Assembly: GCA_031772625.1 (NCBI GenBank)
Contig: CM062815.1
Coordinates: forward strand, 121,133,977 to 121,197,976
Length of the DNA: 64,000 nt
Direction: 5' to 3'
Source: Pinus tabuliformis
Taxonomy: Eukaryota > Streptophyta > Pinopsida > Pinales > Pinaceae
Under the pieces are notes generated by a model. That model had not been told where the DNA came from. It ran no database searches and worked only from the letters and a program-made list of their open reading frames with translations. Of this stretch, positions 12,701 through 25,770 are shown in pieces. Both the position numbers and the translations under genes were made by a program. Every line of letters begins with the position of its first letter. Position 1 is the stretch's first letter.

Positions 12701-13419
12701 TCTAAAACATAAAATTTAAAAATGAGTTTGTTAAGAACAAAAAGAGTTGTTAAAGTCACCAAAAAACAACTTGTGCTAGGCAAGGCTTGAGGCCAACAAG
12801 AGATAAAAAAAATTCCAAAATGACTAGTTTAAGGATCATTTCATGACGAGTCAAACACCCTTACTTCCATAAGATATTTATCATAAAATATAATGAGTCA
12901 AAATATGGAAATTTGTCTATATGTAATTCATTGTGTCATCTCAATATTATGAAAATCTTAAAGTGTGAAACTTCACCAAAAAATATTTTTAGAAAATATT
13001 CCAATACAACTCTTTTAAAAATAATTTTAGAATTAGATACAAAACCTATCGTCCATAAACAATATCTTCAAAATTACGTTGACACGGAACCTAAAAATTT
13101 TACGACCCATACCATGACAATTCTCCTTAGTCACCAAAAAAATTCACTTTCTGAAACTTTCTAAAAAAATAGAGAAAGTTCCAAGATGACTTACTTGAGA
13201 CTAATTTCAATATTAGTCATAAACCCTATCTTTCATTAGCTATATCTCTAAAACTATAATGAAACAGAACTTGAAATTTTGACCTCTTCTTCCTTGATAT
13301 TTAGCTACAAAATCATCAATATTTTGTTGTCTAAAACATCTTAGAAAATAGTTATAGCAAAATTACAATATGTATTGATTAAAGAAGCAAAACCCTAGGA
13401 CTGTAGTTGTGATACCAAA
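9701..13419. other. AT-rich stretch without recognised gene
   Basis: No coding region can be supported. A purine-rich run (AAAAAAAGGCTGGGGGA, about 10608) next to a short inverted pair (TGTTGT and ACAACA) at about 10591-10632 could mark an LTR edge of the preceding gypsy fossil, but no matching second LTR is present. The remainder is low-complexity AT-rich DNA. Confidence 0.4.
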
Positions 13420-13645
13420 TGTTATGAACCCAACGCTTGAAAAGGATCAAAAGTTAATGAATAATAATTCACTTTGAGGGGGAAACCTTATTTTACAATA
13501 AATCCAAATCCAATACAAGATATGATGTCTATACAAATGAATCTCCTTTATAAATACGAGATAAACTAACATCATGTAACTGAACTCTAGGTTGACCTAA
13601 CCATAATTGACAAACTAATAATGAATGCTTATTATGGTCTTGATA
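13420..13645 (-). repeat. Candidate short LTR, minus-strand element
   Basis: On the minus strand the sequence ends ...GGTTCATAACA and is followed by TTTGGTATCACA, which resembles the primer site complementary to initiator methionine tRNA (TGGTATCA). A TATA-like CGTATTTATAAAG lies inside (about 13548-13560 on the plus strand). The opposite edge is preceded by a purine-rich GGGGAAGAAAGGG. No partner LTR or pol was recognised, so the boundaries and superfamily (copia-like guess) are tentative. Confidence 0.4.
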
Positions 13646-16600
13646 CCCTTTCTTCCCCATCATCATAAGAGTCAAAATCAAGTTCATGAAAATCTTTTTC
13701 ATTTATCTTAGAAGAATTTGGATAGTCGTGAAGGAATATTCAACACTCCCATAATTAGGTTCCAAGCACTTTGGGTTACGCAATGGTCAATATTAAATGG
13801 TTTTCCAAATAGTTGGGAGAATTATGGGTTTACAGTCGTCCTTAGGAAGGTGATGAGGTTTATGCTTTATTTTTTGGGGGTCAAAAATGATGATATGAAT
13901 ATTGCACGAGTTGTGTACAATTTGACATGGATACTTGGTTCATATAAGTCTATTAAATGAAAAAGAAACCTTATAGAAAGTATTGTATCTATTTCTTACA
14001 CCAAAGAAGGCTACAATTTTTTTATATATATAATTGTTAATTTGTCTCCTAGCTAAGCCTCGGACATATACAAATTCTTGTGGTGAAATGGTCATTATGC
14101 AATGTGTTGGTTAATTTTAGTAATAAATTTATATTATTTAAATGATTTTAATTTTATAGAAATATAATGTTATATTATAAAGTTATTTATTTAGAATATA
14201 GAATTATTATTAAAATTAAAAAAGAAAAATTGAGACCAACCTTTATCTAGAAATATGAGAACCGCATTTGTTACCTTGTATTACGGGGAGTCAAAAGTCA
14301 AAATCCATAAGTCAAATTAATTAAAATATTATTTTTGTCCATTCAAACCTTTTCCCACCCCCGCATTTCAACATTGAAACATTTATATATAAATTACCTC
14401 GAGATGTGTGAAATATTAAATCAATGGATTGCGAGGGGCCTAGGCTATCTGACTTTTAATCTAACCCCCTCCGCAAGGTTGTTTCACTCTTACTGCTTTT
14501 TACGGTTGTCTTGTAAAACTAATTCTTTTTTACATTGATTCGAATTTATAAATGGCAGGCTGGAATTTCTACTTGTTATGCAAGCAAGTTTAAAAGTTAT
14601 AAAGTGTACATCGAGGGCAATAATGGAGGGAGCATTTTTATAATCGTGTTTTTGTGGAATGAGCTCATATGTGAAAGCTTGAGGTAAGAAGAGGCTAGGT
14701 CAACTATTGAGAAATATTTCCAGGTAAAATGAAGATAAATGTTCCATAAGTACATTTCAATACAAATCATGGAGTTTTCAATGTTATAAAGAAATATTTC
14801 CTCCTTGTGGAATAATTTTACAGAGTAGATAAATCAATGTTTTTAGCTATGGATATAAGGAGGAAAATGCCCGTGAAGAGAAAATTTGGGCAATTTTTTA
14901 TCCAAATTTTTTACAAAAGTATAAAGGAAGTTGAAAACATATTTTCATAATTTACCAAATATGGTTGGAGACATGGTTTTCAAAACCACAAGGAAGCAAA
15001 ACAGTAGAAAGTTTCATTGAAAAAGGAATTGTTTATGAAGTTTCATTTATTCATAAGTATACCAAAAGTGGGAAAAACTAAATATGAAATCAGTGATTGG
15101 TTTGGGTAAATTGTTTTTAATTTCATTTATGAAAATCATAAACAAATAAATGCTACAATGGAGAAGTATTGTAGGACATGGTTTTCAAAACCATGGATGG
15201 GTTTATAGAGCAATATTTTGGGATTTGATTTATGAAATTCATGAGGAAAGGAATAGTTTTACAAGTTAAAACAAGACATGGATTTCAAACAATGAATGGT
15301 TTTGCGGGATACAATCATTTGAGGAAATATTTTGAGTTTTCATTTATGGAACTCATGGAAATATAGTTTTATAATTTTTTGGGAAATATTTTTATCAAAA
15401 TAGCTTATTCCCCAAAATTTAAGATTTATATATTTTTTTGAAACTTAAAGAGTGACGAAAAATCCAATGATTTCCAAATCATTTTTAAATTCCTCGACAA
15501 TGATTAAGCACCTGAAGGATAATTAAGATAAGTGAATTATCAAAGAATTTTATCAAAGGACAAGGGATTACTCAATTCTATAAAAAGGGATCAATAAACC
15601 AAATTATGAGCATATTAAATGAGTTTTACGGAGCAGCTTTAACAACCTATAGATTATGAGGTACAAGATCAACAAGTAGAAGAGTAAGGCAGAATTGTGA
15701 CAAAAAATGGTTAACCAGTTTCAATAATAAAGGCAATGAATCAAGCAAATTTCCAGATTTAAGGGAACAAAATCAGTAGTTAAGCAATCATTTCCAAATT
15801 TACAGGGAAAAATGTTAAACAGCTTCAGATTTCTTAGCAGAAGAATCATAAACTAAAGGATCACTCCCATATTTAAAGGCAAAAGACTTTCTACCATTTC
15901 CATATTTTCTACAGCATATTATATTTTTAGTTTATTTGATAGGATTTGTTTCCTATAGACGAGTGACAGTTTGAGGAAGATGTTTTCCTATATATTGTTT
16001 TATTTTCATTGTAAAAGGGTTGGATTTTGATACCAAAAGCATGCTATTTTTGTAAAGACTTTTATTAAAAGAATTTTAATTAAAGTATTATGGCTTTAGT
16101 TTCATGGCAGAAATTGTTTTTCATGTATGTGTTTCCCTATTATTTCATAATCTGTTTTTTCATATATTCAAGGTAACATAGGAGTTAGGGCAAGGCTAGG
16201 TTTGAGTATCAACCTCCTTGAAATCTTGCTGCAAAGTTATCATCTACACTGAGATTAGACAATTGAACAGTCAGTTTAAATTAGCTCCTCTGTATCATTT
16301 AATTATTTACTTTTGTCATCTCTTGAATGTATATATGTTTGGATGTAGAATTCTTCTACACATATCTACTAAATCTTGTTGATTAAGTATTAAGTATGAA
16401 TACTTAATTATCTGATTTCTCTTCTATTCATCTACCAAGCTCTCTAAAGTATGTTATTCTGCCAAAGTTGGATATTGTCACTTTGATCAATTTTCTGCAA
16501 GAGAGGGATTTATTTCTTAGCAGAGATTGGATAATCATTAGCAACCACCTACAACAAATAATAGATCTAGCCATTGTGCTTCAAAGGTTGTTGTCTAATG

Positions 16601-16878
16601 ACAGTGAACAATGTTAAAAAAGGCCTCGTAACACTTGAGGGAGTCCCCTCTAGTTTGAGGGCCAGCTTGAACCTAAAGACTGGTTGAGTTCATTTCTCGA
16701 CATAGTTTCATAGCCAAGAACTGCCTTCGAGAAACAGATACAAAAGAAATTTAAGAACTAGTAGTAGTAACTACAACAACTTTGTTGATATTGCAACAAG
16801 ATGATGGAGCTTAGTGAAAAGAGTCGCCTTCACTAAGTGGGCCCGCAGGCAAATTATGGCGCAAGTTCTATTTTTTAT
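13646..16878. other. AT-rich stretch without recognised gene
   Basis: No ORF here has recognisable family features. A degenerate repeat at 14960-15370 is listed separately. Confidence 0.4.
14960..15370. repeat. Degenerate repeat built on GACATGGTTTTCAAAACC
   Basis: The phrase GACATGGTTTTCAAAACCA appears near 14970 and 15177, with a weaker version (GACATGGATTTCAAACAA) near 15278. Each is followed by a similar tail with TTTATGAA and a TTTCATTTAT- or GATTTATGAA-like run. The unit is about 100-200 bp and decayed. No function is inferred. Confidence 0.5.
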
Positions 16879-16990
16879 CACAGTGTGGATGATCACAGTG
16901 TGGGTGACCACAGTGTGAGTGATCACAGTGTGAGTGATCACAATGTGGGTGACCAAAGTGTGGGTGACCAAAGTGTGGGTGATCAAAGTC
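16879..16990. repeat. 15-bp minisatellite, about 7-8 copies
   Basis: The unit CACAGTGTGGGTGAT, with A/G and C/A variants, recurs every 15 bp; variants include CACAGTGTGAGTGAT and CAAAGTGTGGGTGAC. Because the unit is a multiple of three it gives spurious open frames on both strands. This looks like ordinary minisatellite expansion. Confidence 0.85.
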
Positions 16991-17388
16991 TATTTTTAGG
17001 CTGGCTGTCAAAAATAGAAAAGTCAAATATTATTGTCTCGTAATAATATTTGGACTATAAACTTGATCTTATTCTCTTGGAGCACTTTAGTTTGAGCTAC
17101 AGATGTGGCCCATGCAGCTGTCAGAAGGAAGTACGCTTTTCTTATGATTCAGTTGAGTTGTTGCATGCATGACTTCAGTTAGAACTCAATCAGTTGAGTT
17201 TGGTGGAGTTGATTGTGGAGTTGATGGAGTTGTGTTCAGTTTGACTTGGTTAAACTAGTTGTAGTTAGTCTAACTGCAAATAGACTAATGATGAGTTGTT
17301 AAACTAATTATTAACTCATAATAAAACTATAGAATACATCAGTTAACTCAGTTGCATGTCAGTGCATGTTCAGTTTAGCAGGGACAGG

Positions 17389-17939
17389 TGTTAGAGAATC
17401 AGATTGCTATCAGTTGTGACTATAGTTGTGCATCAGATCTTGCACAATCAAGGGATTGAGTATGCCAATGAGTTTGCTCATGTATTTGCCCAGTTTGTAG
17501 CTTCTGCTCACGTCTTACACATTGTGAGTGATTCTTTGGAGGTGAAATACGAGTTTGGTAGACCATTCTCATTCATTCTTGAGCAGGTATTGAGCAGTGG
17601 AGGCAGGCAAGCAGTGGAATAGATTTGGAGATCAGATCTTAGCTGTATTGTGTGTAACAGGTGGAGTTGGTACTGGATTGCTTGTGATAAGCATTGTAAT
17701 TTGTAATGTTACATGGTCTCAATCATTAATATACAGATAGTGTGGGGTTTTTAGCGAGATGCTTTCCCCGGTTTACATACTGTGTTAATGTGTGAATGCT
17801 CTTAATGTTTTATTGTTATTGATGTTGCTATATTGATGATCAACGTAGAGGAGCTTATGTATTGTGTATGTATTCCGCAATAGTACATGATCAGGATAAT
17901 CTCTGTTGAATATGTGTTAAATTATTCAAAATTTCTACA
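17389..17939 (+). repeat. Candidate solo LTR
   Basis: The segment starts TGTTAGAG after a purine-rich GGGACAGG and ends about TTTCTACA, giving imperfect inverted ends. The box GTGGGGTTTTTAGCGAGATGC followed by TTTCCCCGGTTTACA resembles the 3' part of plant copia LTRs. No target duplication or partner LTR was found. Confidence 0.3.
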
Positions 17940-19560
17940 AACTTCCTCATTTTTCTCTAAGTGTCACCAATGCCTAGACAAAAACAAGGGCTTCGCCTAC
18001 TAAAGAGTCTCATCATAACCCTAACAAGTTTCTTTTTTACCTTTCCTCAACTAGATTCACTCTTCCTTTGGTTTCTTTGCCCCTAAGGACCAATTCCAGG
18101 AAAACATTAAGATATTGACTAGCCTAAAAATTATAATGATGGGAAGATGGTCAACCCAATGATATAGCATGGGATGTTGACCATTCCAATGATTTAACAT
18201 CAGGAACTTAATGATTCTAGCAATACCATGTTCTAGTAGTTGATTTCTCTAGTGATATGACACTCATTGAAATGGCCCAATTGGGATTTTGTCTTGCAAA
18301 CCTGCCTTTTCTAATGATATAGCACCCAAATGTTCATTATCGTAGAAATATAGTGTCCTAAACTTAGTCGTCTTAATGATAAAGTTCTCAAGAACTTATA
18401 TTCTCTAGTCATAAAAGGCTACAAAAGGTGATTTAACTATACACTTAACTTGTAAACCTCTTGAACCCAATAATACACCCTCTCATTTTTCCTTATTTCA
18501 CCCACATCGCACTAAGACTCTTCTTCTCTTAATGTATCACTAGCTAAAGTATTAGTGAATAAGCACACTAATAGGTATTTATTACCTCATTTTTTATTCA
18601 TAAGTGTAGGAAAACACTTTATAAAGGCCCTAAATCACTCTCATTCCTTACACTACTTAGCACTTCCTCTCTCTTGTGGTGTTGAAAGCATCGATTGGAG
18701 AGAACACTTCCCCACTCCTCGCCAACACTAGATGTCAACCAATTCAACTCAGGTATTGGTTGATTCATCCCCACTCAAATTTTATTTTTAGTTTATTTAT
18801 TTACTTCATGAATGAAGTTACCCAGATCCCTCTCTTTCTCCTACTTTATCAACTTGCTTTACCCCTTCACTCCATTGAATAAGAAAATAAAATACACTTT
18901 AACCAATCAAATGTTTACACCATTCCCTTTAGTCAAGCCCTAGATTCTTCTCAATCTTAATGAGCTCGAAAAACCTTACACCATGATTTATCTCATCTCT
19001 TACCCTCAAAAAACGTAGAAGGAGCACAAACCCCCGAGTTGACTCCTCACACCTTGATTCTTCATCTAGGGCCTCAGGTTGTGAGCATTAGTCTCCATAA
19101 ATTGGAATTTGACACATTAGTCAATTTCCCTTTGATATTAAAACCCCAATATCTTCCTCTCTCCACACTCTCTAACACTACACCCTTCATCATTTCATAT
19201 TCTCTAACCCACCATACACCTAGGTTTTCTCTCCAAGGAACATGAGGACATGAATCTGACTTAAATAAACTCTATATTCACACTTTCTATTGTATGAAAG
19301 CACTTATTTGGTGCGATATGGAAACATCATCATTAATATTGGGATTTCATGGGTTACAATGTCATTTGCGTCCTACCCTTGATCACTCTTTACTGGTCCC
19401 ACCTCCCACCCTTCACAAAAATCTAGGGCCTTTGTCTTAGTTTAAAAGTAGTAAGATAAAAAATAAAAATGATGGGAACCTTAAGAAAAGACCTTAGATC
19501 CCATCTGATTTAATGCTTGTAAGCTAATTTTTATAGTGGGTGTTATTAATTTAATGGTTC
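17940..19560. other. No gene recognised
   Basis: The sequence is low-complexity. A loose phrase related to TAATGATATAGCA recurs several times between 18130 and 18400, perhaps a decayed tandem array. No coding function can be supported. Confidence 0.35.
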
Positions 19561-19579
19561 ATTCAAGAAAACCATGTAA

Positions 19580-22070
19580 ATGTCATGGGAAATGGATTAC
19601 AAATCCACCTTTATTAATATCTTAAATGAAGAGCGGCCCACTACCTCACTCGATCATGATTTCATTGACACTCAATGCTTCATTGATTGGTATAAAATAT
19701 ATGCATGTATAGATGTATGCCAGTTCTTCCAAAGAAGAAACCTACCTCTAGACAAACCATACTCAGAAATATACAAGGTTGTTAGAAAATATTGGCTACA
19801 CAAGGTGGATTTGCATCCCCTATCTTCCCATGTGCAAACGTGGTTGAATGGTCATAAAAGACATCGATAATGAAGAATCCATGATTAGAGACATCCATTG
19901 GAAACCTTTTTCTTCATCCAATACTTCAAACATCAAGATGTATTACAAGCTTCCTAATGAATAAATACCTTGTATGAGGACTAACTAGTATATTTCGAGA
20001 TATTTCACAAAGAACTACTCCAGACATGGTGGGTTAACAAAGGAAGCTACAAGTCCCACTAGAATAAGAATCATCCTACAAAATTGCTAAGGACACATTT
20101 TTAGTTGGTGGATGCCATGTTATGTAGGTTGTATGGTCAAATCCAACGAAGATACCTTCTATAAAGGATGGGTTCCATGAATGTAATTTGTAGTGATTAA
20201 AGGAAGCATTTTAAACTAGTACAGTATCCTTTCTCTCTCCTTAAAGGATAATATCAAGTGAGCATAGAATCCAAGGGAAGGTCAGTGGCCTCAATTCTTC
20301 ATGGTCTCCTACTTCTTGGCTGTCGTATGCGTAAATCATGCATTCCTTGAAATGGGATGGAAATGGATATTTCAAGAGGATACAATTCACATATATTGAA
20401 AATTTCTATGGAGTCTCACTATATCTAGTCATACACCAAAATATATTAAGATTTTTGTATGCCACTCTATGAATTATTATTTAATGTATCTTCCTTGTGC
20501 ATGTTTGAAAGGGCTAGGAAAGTCATGTCCATAATTGGAGATTGGATGTTGATCAAAATGGCACATATTTAAGAATATTTGGAGCAACCAAGCCTCCTCA
20601 CATATTACCCAAGTTTGTAAATTAGCGGGTCATACTATAGAAAAGAGCATATCAGGTATACACAAGGATAGTTCGAGTGCTCTCATAGGACAAGAAGGCT
20701 CCTTAAACTACACATGCTTCTCCATTTGACCTTCTAATAGATAAAAGATATAGAAGAAGCTAGAGTGGAATCTAACACCCTAACTCTCTTTCACTTTAGA
20801 GATGTGACAGTCCATAGATATGACTCCAACTCTATAGTGAAAAACCATTGCAAGGTATGCAAGTATAGGTGGGACTACAATAGAAAACTTGGGACGATGA
20901 AGAGAAATAAAAATTAATTTAAATTTCTTGAAGGTCATTTCTAGAATAGGTTATAATCCCTCCCAATCAAAGAAGGATAGGGATCAGTTTAAGAGAGAAT
21001 CCCTTGTCCAAAAGTAGGTTGCCTATCAAGAAGCAACACAAATTGTACAAGAAAATAAGCTTTAAAAAGACCAAGAAGTGGCCAGGATAAACCAATAACT
21101 TGAGCTCAGAAGAGGAAAGGACGAGAAGGAGAGAGAAGAAATAAGAAAACATGTAGAATAAGAGAAGGGACAATAACAAGAAGAAAAGGCCAAATATAAA
21201 GAAGAATCTCTCAAAGTCTTGTAAGAAGCAAAAGAACAAGAATCCAACAAAGATATAAGTTCAATGTGAATTGACTTAGTTCAACCAGTATCTCCCGTCG
21301 TCATAGGTGCTCACTTACCAATTATAGAGATGGGAATTAGGCCAACCAATAAAAATAAGGTAGTTACCTTGTGAAGATTCATATGTGATCCTACTATGAA
21401 TATGATATTGTAACACAAGGATAAGACATTATCAACTCCTCATATGCCTCAATATCAATCATGACCAAAAGACACATTATGCTAGATACCAATAAAGATC
21501 CACTTATTATGGCCTCAGCAAGAACAACTTTCTATAAATTCACCAAGAGAAATATGAAGGACCTTCTAGAATAACCAATGTTGAAGGATGCTCATGTAGT
21601 ATAATTGGAACAACAAGTCAAGTTATTGAGGGATCTCAACAAAAACTTAAAGCAAGGTAGTATTAAAATGGAGGATTATCAGGCATGTTCTTCTGAAGTG
21701 CATGAGTTTTACAACACCATGGACAAACAAGTCTTCCCATACCTCCAAAAACTCCATAACATCTCCAACAAGTTAATGTCACTACAGGAAATAGCCAAGG
21801 AAAAAGGCACTCAACTCAAAGGGGTATTGGATGTTGTAAATCAGCTAGAGAAATGGCTAAAGGGCTACCTCCATACCCCAAAGTAAGTCATTAAAATATG
21901 TGAAGAAGAGTTGACATATGACTCCAGTGTTGTCAATAGGTCCCTGAAGATTAAAGAAAAATTAGAAAAGGACATCTCTAGGTATGTGGGTTAGTACCAA
22001 CATAATTACTTCTTGGCTAAAAGGTTAATCAAAATGAACAGGTGATGTGGGAGCATCTTACCTCTAAGTC
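19580..22070 (+). pseudogene. Decayed coding region of unknown family with coiled coil
   Basis: Several plus-strand stretches retain coding-like composition: one at 19580-19870 (aromatic-rich, with CFIDWYKIYACID), a highly charged segment at about 21050-21250 rich in E, K and R, and a heptad-like helix at 21605-21886 (VKLLRDLNKNLKQG, LQKLHNISNKLMSLQE). Together they resemble an old element's gag or accessory protein with a coiled coil. No domain was recognised, and many breaks are evident. Family and polarity are inference only. Confidence 0.3.
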
Positions 22071-22843
22071 AAAATACATTTTGACTAGACTTAGGGGTCT
22101 TTCATTTACCAAGGGAGTCAGTTCCATAATTGAGTGTAACTGTTTAATTATTTGTATTTCCTATGTTTCTAATAAAATCTAGAAAATATGAGTAAATAGG
22201 ATTGGGACCGAGGAATATTGTATTTAGATCTACTTCTTAGAAGAGATCTCAAGAATGTATGAAGGTTAAAAAGATTTGAGGGCAGATTAGGTCCTTGAGA
22301 GATATGTGGATCTAAAGGATCCTAGAGATAGGGATAGGTGAGGATTTAGTGGATCTGAACTTATTATAGTTCATAATCCTATTTGAATAATTGTAGCCTA
22401 AGAGGAAAAAATTAAATAAGAAATATGTGTGTGAGAGGAGTGTCGAGAGTTCAGCAAGGTCGTTTGTGGCAATAATTCTAAGGGCCTATTTGATGTAAAT
22501 TAGGTAAATATAGGTCTTTCTATAAATTATCTATGTGTATTAATATAAAGGAACACTCTATCTCGAGTATACTAAAGTATGGTCCTTGTTCATTGTTTAC
22601 AATGCACTTTATTTATGAATTTCCCTGTAACCATTAGAAATAAAGTCTAATTGTAGGTTAGTTAACGACAAGCTCAAGTGTGAGTTTTATTTAAGAGGAA
22701 CAATGAAAGAATTTAAATGCACCAAGAAGGAAAAAATCCTTTGAAGTGGGGTCAAAACCCCTTCATTATAGTCAATGAAGATTAAGTGGTGATCATTGAC
22801 CAATGAATCTGATCAATGTGATCTAGTATAGTAAGAGAAGGGT
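22071..22843. other. No gene recognised
   Basis: This is the flank of the chromovirus insertion. Nothing supportable was seen. Confidence 0.4.
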
Positions 22844-23166
22844 TGTTAGGTCTCTATAATACTAGTGATTACCCCATTTCTATTGTAGTTAGATCCCTTA
22901 TTAATATTTTTGTGCCCCTATTGTCCCCATATTGTTATTATTGTGCCCCATATAATCCCTCTATTGTTATTTTTGTGCCTTTATATTATTATTGTTAGGT
23001 CGGCTAGGTTATATTGTGACTCCTTAGACTCCTATATATAGAAAGGAGGTTTTGTCGTTTGAATCATCAAAGAATCATTCATTTGTGTAATGTAAAGGAG
23101 GTTAGAGGCTGAATTCTAAGGCGTTGATCTATCTTTTCTATCTTTTTGTGAGATGGTTGCATAACA
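22844..23166 (+). repeat. 5' LTR of the chromovirus
   Basis: It starts TGTTAGG and ends GCATAACA. It holds the TATA region CCTATATATAGAAAGG about 190 bp in. It is immediately followed by the tRNA primer site. Confidence 0.85.
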
Positions 23167-23180
23167 TTTGGTATCAAAGC
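23167..23180 (+). other. Primer-binding site of the chromovirus
   Basis: TTTGGTATCAAAGC lies next to the LTR. TGGTATCAGAGC is the usual plant initiator-Met tRNA complement, so this matches with one difference. Confidence 0.75.
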
Positions 23181-25437
23181 TTTGGATTCTAGGGTTTCAC
23201 TACTCCAAATAGGTCATCGTGGAATTTTCGCTATAACATTTTTTCTGTGACATTTCCAAAGCGAAAAAAAAAACCCATTTGAGAAAAAATCGAACTAAAC
23301 CTTGGGTCCTAATTTCAGAGCTTTTCGTGCTATATTTGCGGAGCTATGATTTGAGTAAGTTGGTCTTTTTGCAGAATCCTGAATTAAATTCCAAACAAGT
23401 GATGTGGGGAAAATCGTCATAACTTTATCTCTTAGCATCGGATTGAAGTTTCGTAAGAAGGTATATAAAGAGGACGGACTGTAGTTTCTTGTATATATTT
23501 TTCAGAGCCAGAGGTTGAAACAGGGACATGTGGCATGTCGTACAAGTTCACTCTACTGAACTAGTCTATAATCAGGTCACTGTGGGAGATTTGGCATAAC
23601 TCTTCCTTGGAGAATCCAATTTGGATCAGACTGGTGGCATTGGAAAGAGGACACAGAGGGCTACTATAGGTCACAATTTCAGAATTGGATGATCCGAAAT
23701 TACAGAGATACATCAGAGGCAATATCGAGCTCCTACAAAGTGAAAAAAGGTGTGTAGATTTTTTTAAATTTTTGCTTAAGATTGGTTTGAAAAACTATTT
23801 TGAAGGAATTCAAAGGGCATAGTAGAGCATTATTATCAAAAACTGATGCTCCGAGGAAAGAAAATGCAAACACCTAGTAAGCAACCTGAAATCTCTAGCA
23901 TGAATCATAAAGAAGAGGAAGAAATGCTACATGATATATCGAAATTACAAGACCAAGTGCAACAAATGTCACTCTCACAAAAGCTAACAGAAGCTAAGAT
24001 AAATGGCATGTAATCTAAGACAAAGGGCATGGAAGCTAAGATGAATGGTGTGGAAGCTAAGATGGATGATTTGAAGATAGATTTGAAGACAGATTTGAAG
24101 AGAGACATGGCAAATTTGAAGACGGATTTGAAGACAGACATGGCAAATTTGAAGACAGATTTGACAAATTTTCTACAAGAAATACTTACAAATGGTGAAA
24201 GGGTAGTAAAGGAAACTCATGATGTGAAAAAAAGAAATCTTAATCATGATTTCATAGACTCTAATGTTGGATTGAAGACCCACCATATTCCAAAAATCGA
24301 TATGAGGAAGTTTGATGGCAAGGATCCCGCAACATGGATATTACACATGGAGCAATTTTTCGTTCTCAATAATGTGAAAAACACACAAAAGGTACGTATT
24401 GCAACTTTATATTTGGAACCAAATCAATTTGTATGGTATCAATGGCTTTACTCTCATAAACATATTATCACATCCATTTAAAGCGAGTACATTTTCTACT
24501 GTATTTATGGAAACAATTCAAAAGCTATATGGAAACCCAAAGAATATTGTAAGTGACAGAGATCCCATTTTCACTAGAAATTTTTGGAAAGAATTATTTT
24601 CCTGTCTCGATACTCAGTTAGCTCATAGCTCATCTTATCATCCTCAATCTGATGGGAAAACTGAGATAGTAAACAAATGTTTGGAAGGATATCTTCATTG
24701 CTTTATATCTGATAAACAGACTCAATGGGTCAAATGGTTGCCTCTGGTTGAATGGTGGTATAACACTTCCTTCCATACAACAACAAAAATGACCCCATTT
24801 ATGGCACATTATGGATATCAGCCACCATCCATCACATCATATTTAAGAGAAAATTCTAAGGTTCAAGCAGTGGAACATCACATCGAGCATCAACAACAAG
24901 TCCTCCAACTCTTAAAGGATAACCACGTGTTGGCACAGAATAGAATAAAACAATAGGTAGATCAACATTACAGCAAAAGAATTTTTGATGTAGGTGATTG
25001 GTATTCCTACAGCTACAACCATATAAACAAATGTCCCTCAAGCAAGCTAAGAAGGATAATAAATTATCACCAAAGTATTACGGTCCGTACAAGGTGTTGC
25101 AAAATATTGGTACTATGGCATACAAATTGGAGCTTACTGCAACTTCTTGAGTGCACCCAGTTTTCCATGTTTCATGTTTAAAGAAGGTTATAGGCGACAA
25201 GCTTCCAGTTCAAACAATACTGCCAGAACTTGACGAGGAAGGAAAAAATATATTGGAACTGGAAGCAATCACAGAAACAAGAACTCAACAGCTATGAAAT
25301 CAATCAATTTCGGAGTATCTCATCAAGTGGAAGAACTTATCCGTTGAAGATTCCACATGGGAAGATGAGAATTTTGTACAGAAGCATCCAGAACTACTCA
25401 AGCGTTGAGGACAACACTTTTTTGAAGGAGAGGGGCA

Positions 25438-25770
25438 TGTTAGGTCGCTATAATACTAGTGATTACCCCATTACTATTATAGTTATATCCCTTATTAATA
25501 TTGTTGTGCCCCTATTGTCCCCAAATTGTTATTACTGTGTCCCATAGAATCCCTCTATTGTTATTTTTGTGCCTTTATATTATTATTGTTAGGTTGGGTG
25601 GGTTATATTGTGACTCCTTAGACTCCTATATATAGAAAGGCGGTTTTTTCATTTGAATCATCAAAGAATCATTCATTTGTGTAATGTGAAGGAGGTTGCC
25701 CCCTCAAAGAGGCTGAATTCGAAGGCATTGACCTATCTTTTCTATATTTTTGTGAGCTAGTTTCATAACA
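25438..25770 (+). repeat. 3' LTR of the chromovirus
   Basis: It starts TGTTAGG after the purine tract and ends TTCATAACA. It aligns along its length to 22844-23166, with roughly 20-25 substitutions and one small insertion near its 3' third. Confidence 0.85.

Larger units (their letters stand above)
22844..25770 (+). mobile_element. Short chromovirus (Reina-like) with two LTRs, internally reduced
   Basis: The two terminal repeats are about 323 and 333 bp, begin TGTTAGG and end CATAACA. AGGGT and AGGGC flank the ends as a near-perfect 5-bp target duplication. The primer site TTTGGTATCAAAGC follows the left LTR, and GAAGGAGAGGGGCA precedes the right one. The interior holds a gag segment (24.0-24.47 kb: coiled-coil run, then KFDGKDPATWILHMEQFF), an integrase segment (24.5-25.0 kb: SDRDPIFTRNFWKELF, YHPQSDGKTE) and a C-terminal chromodomain (about 25.3-25.41 kb: WKNLSVEDSTWEDE). 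Protease and reverse transcriptase are not represented, so this copy could only have moved with help. By eye the LTRs differ at about 7 percent plus one 12-15 bp indel, so it is moderately old. Short LTRs with a chromodomain suggest the Reina lineage. Confidence 0.85.

Noticed and set aside
13718-13960. An 80-residue plus-strand ORF
   Set aside because: No motif, no homologue in the window and no coding context; it may be a chance frame or a minor pol scrap.
16879-16990. CRISPR-like array or coding repeat
   Set aside because: The 15-bp units are contiguous without spacers. It is a minisatellite.
11160-17350. Possible inverted repeat between GAGTTAAC-rich stretches near 11.2 kb and 17.2 kb
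   Set aside because: On inspection the similarity is limited to short AACTCA/TGAGTT words and does not align over any length.
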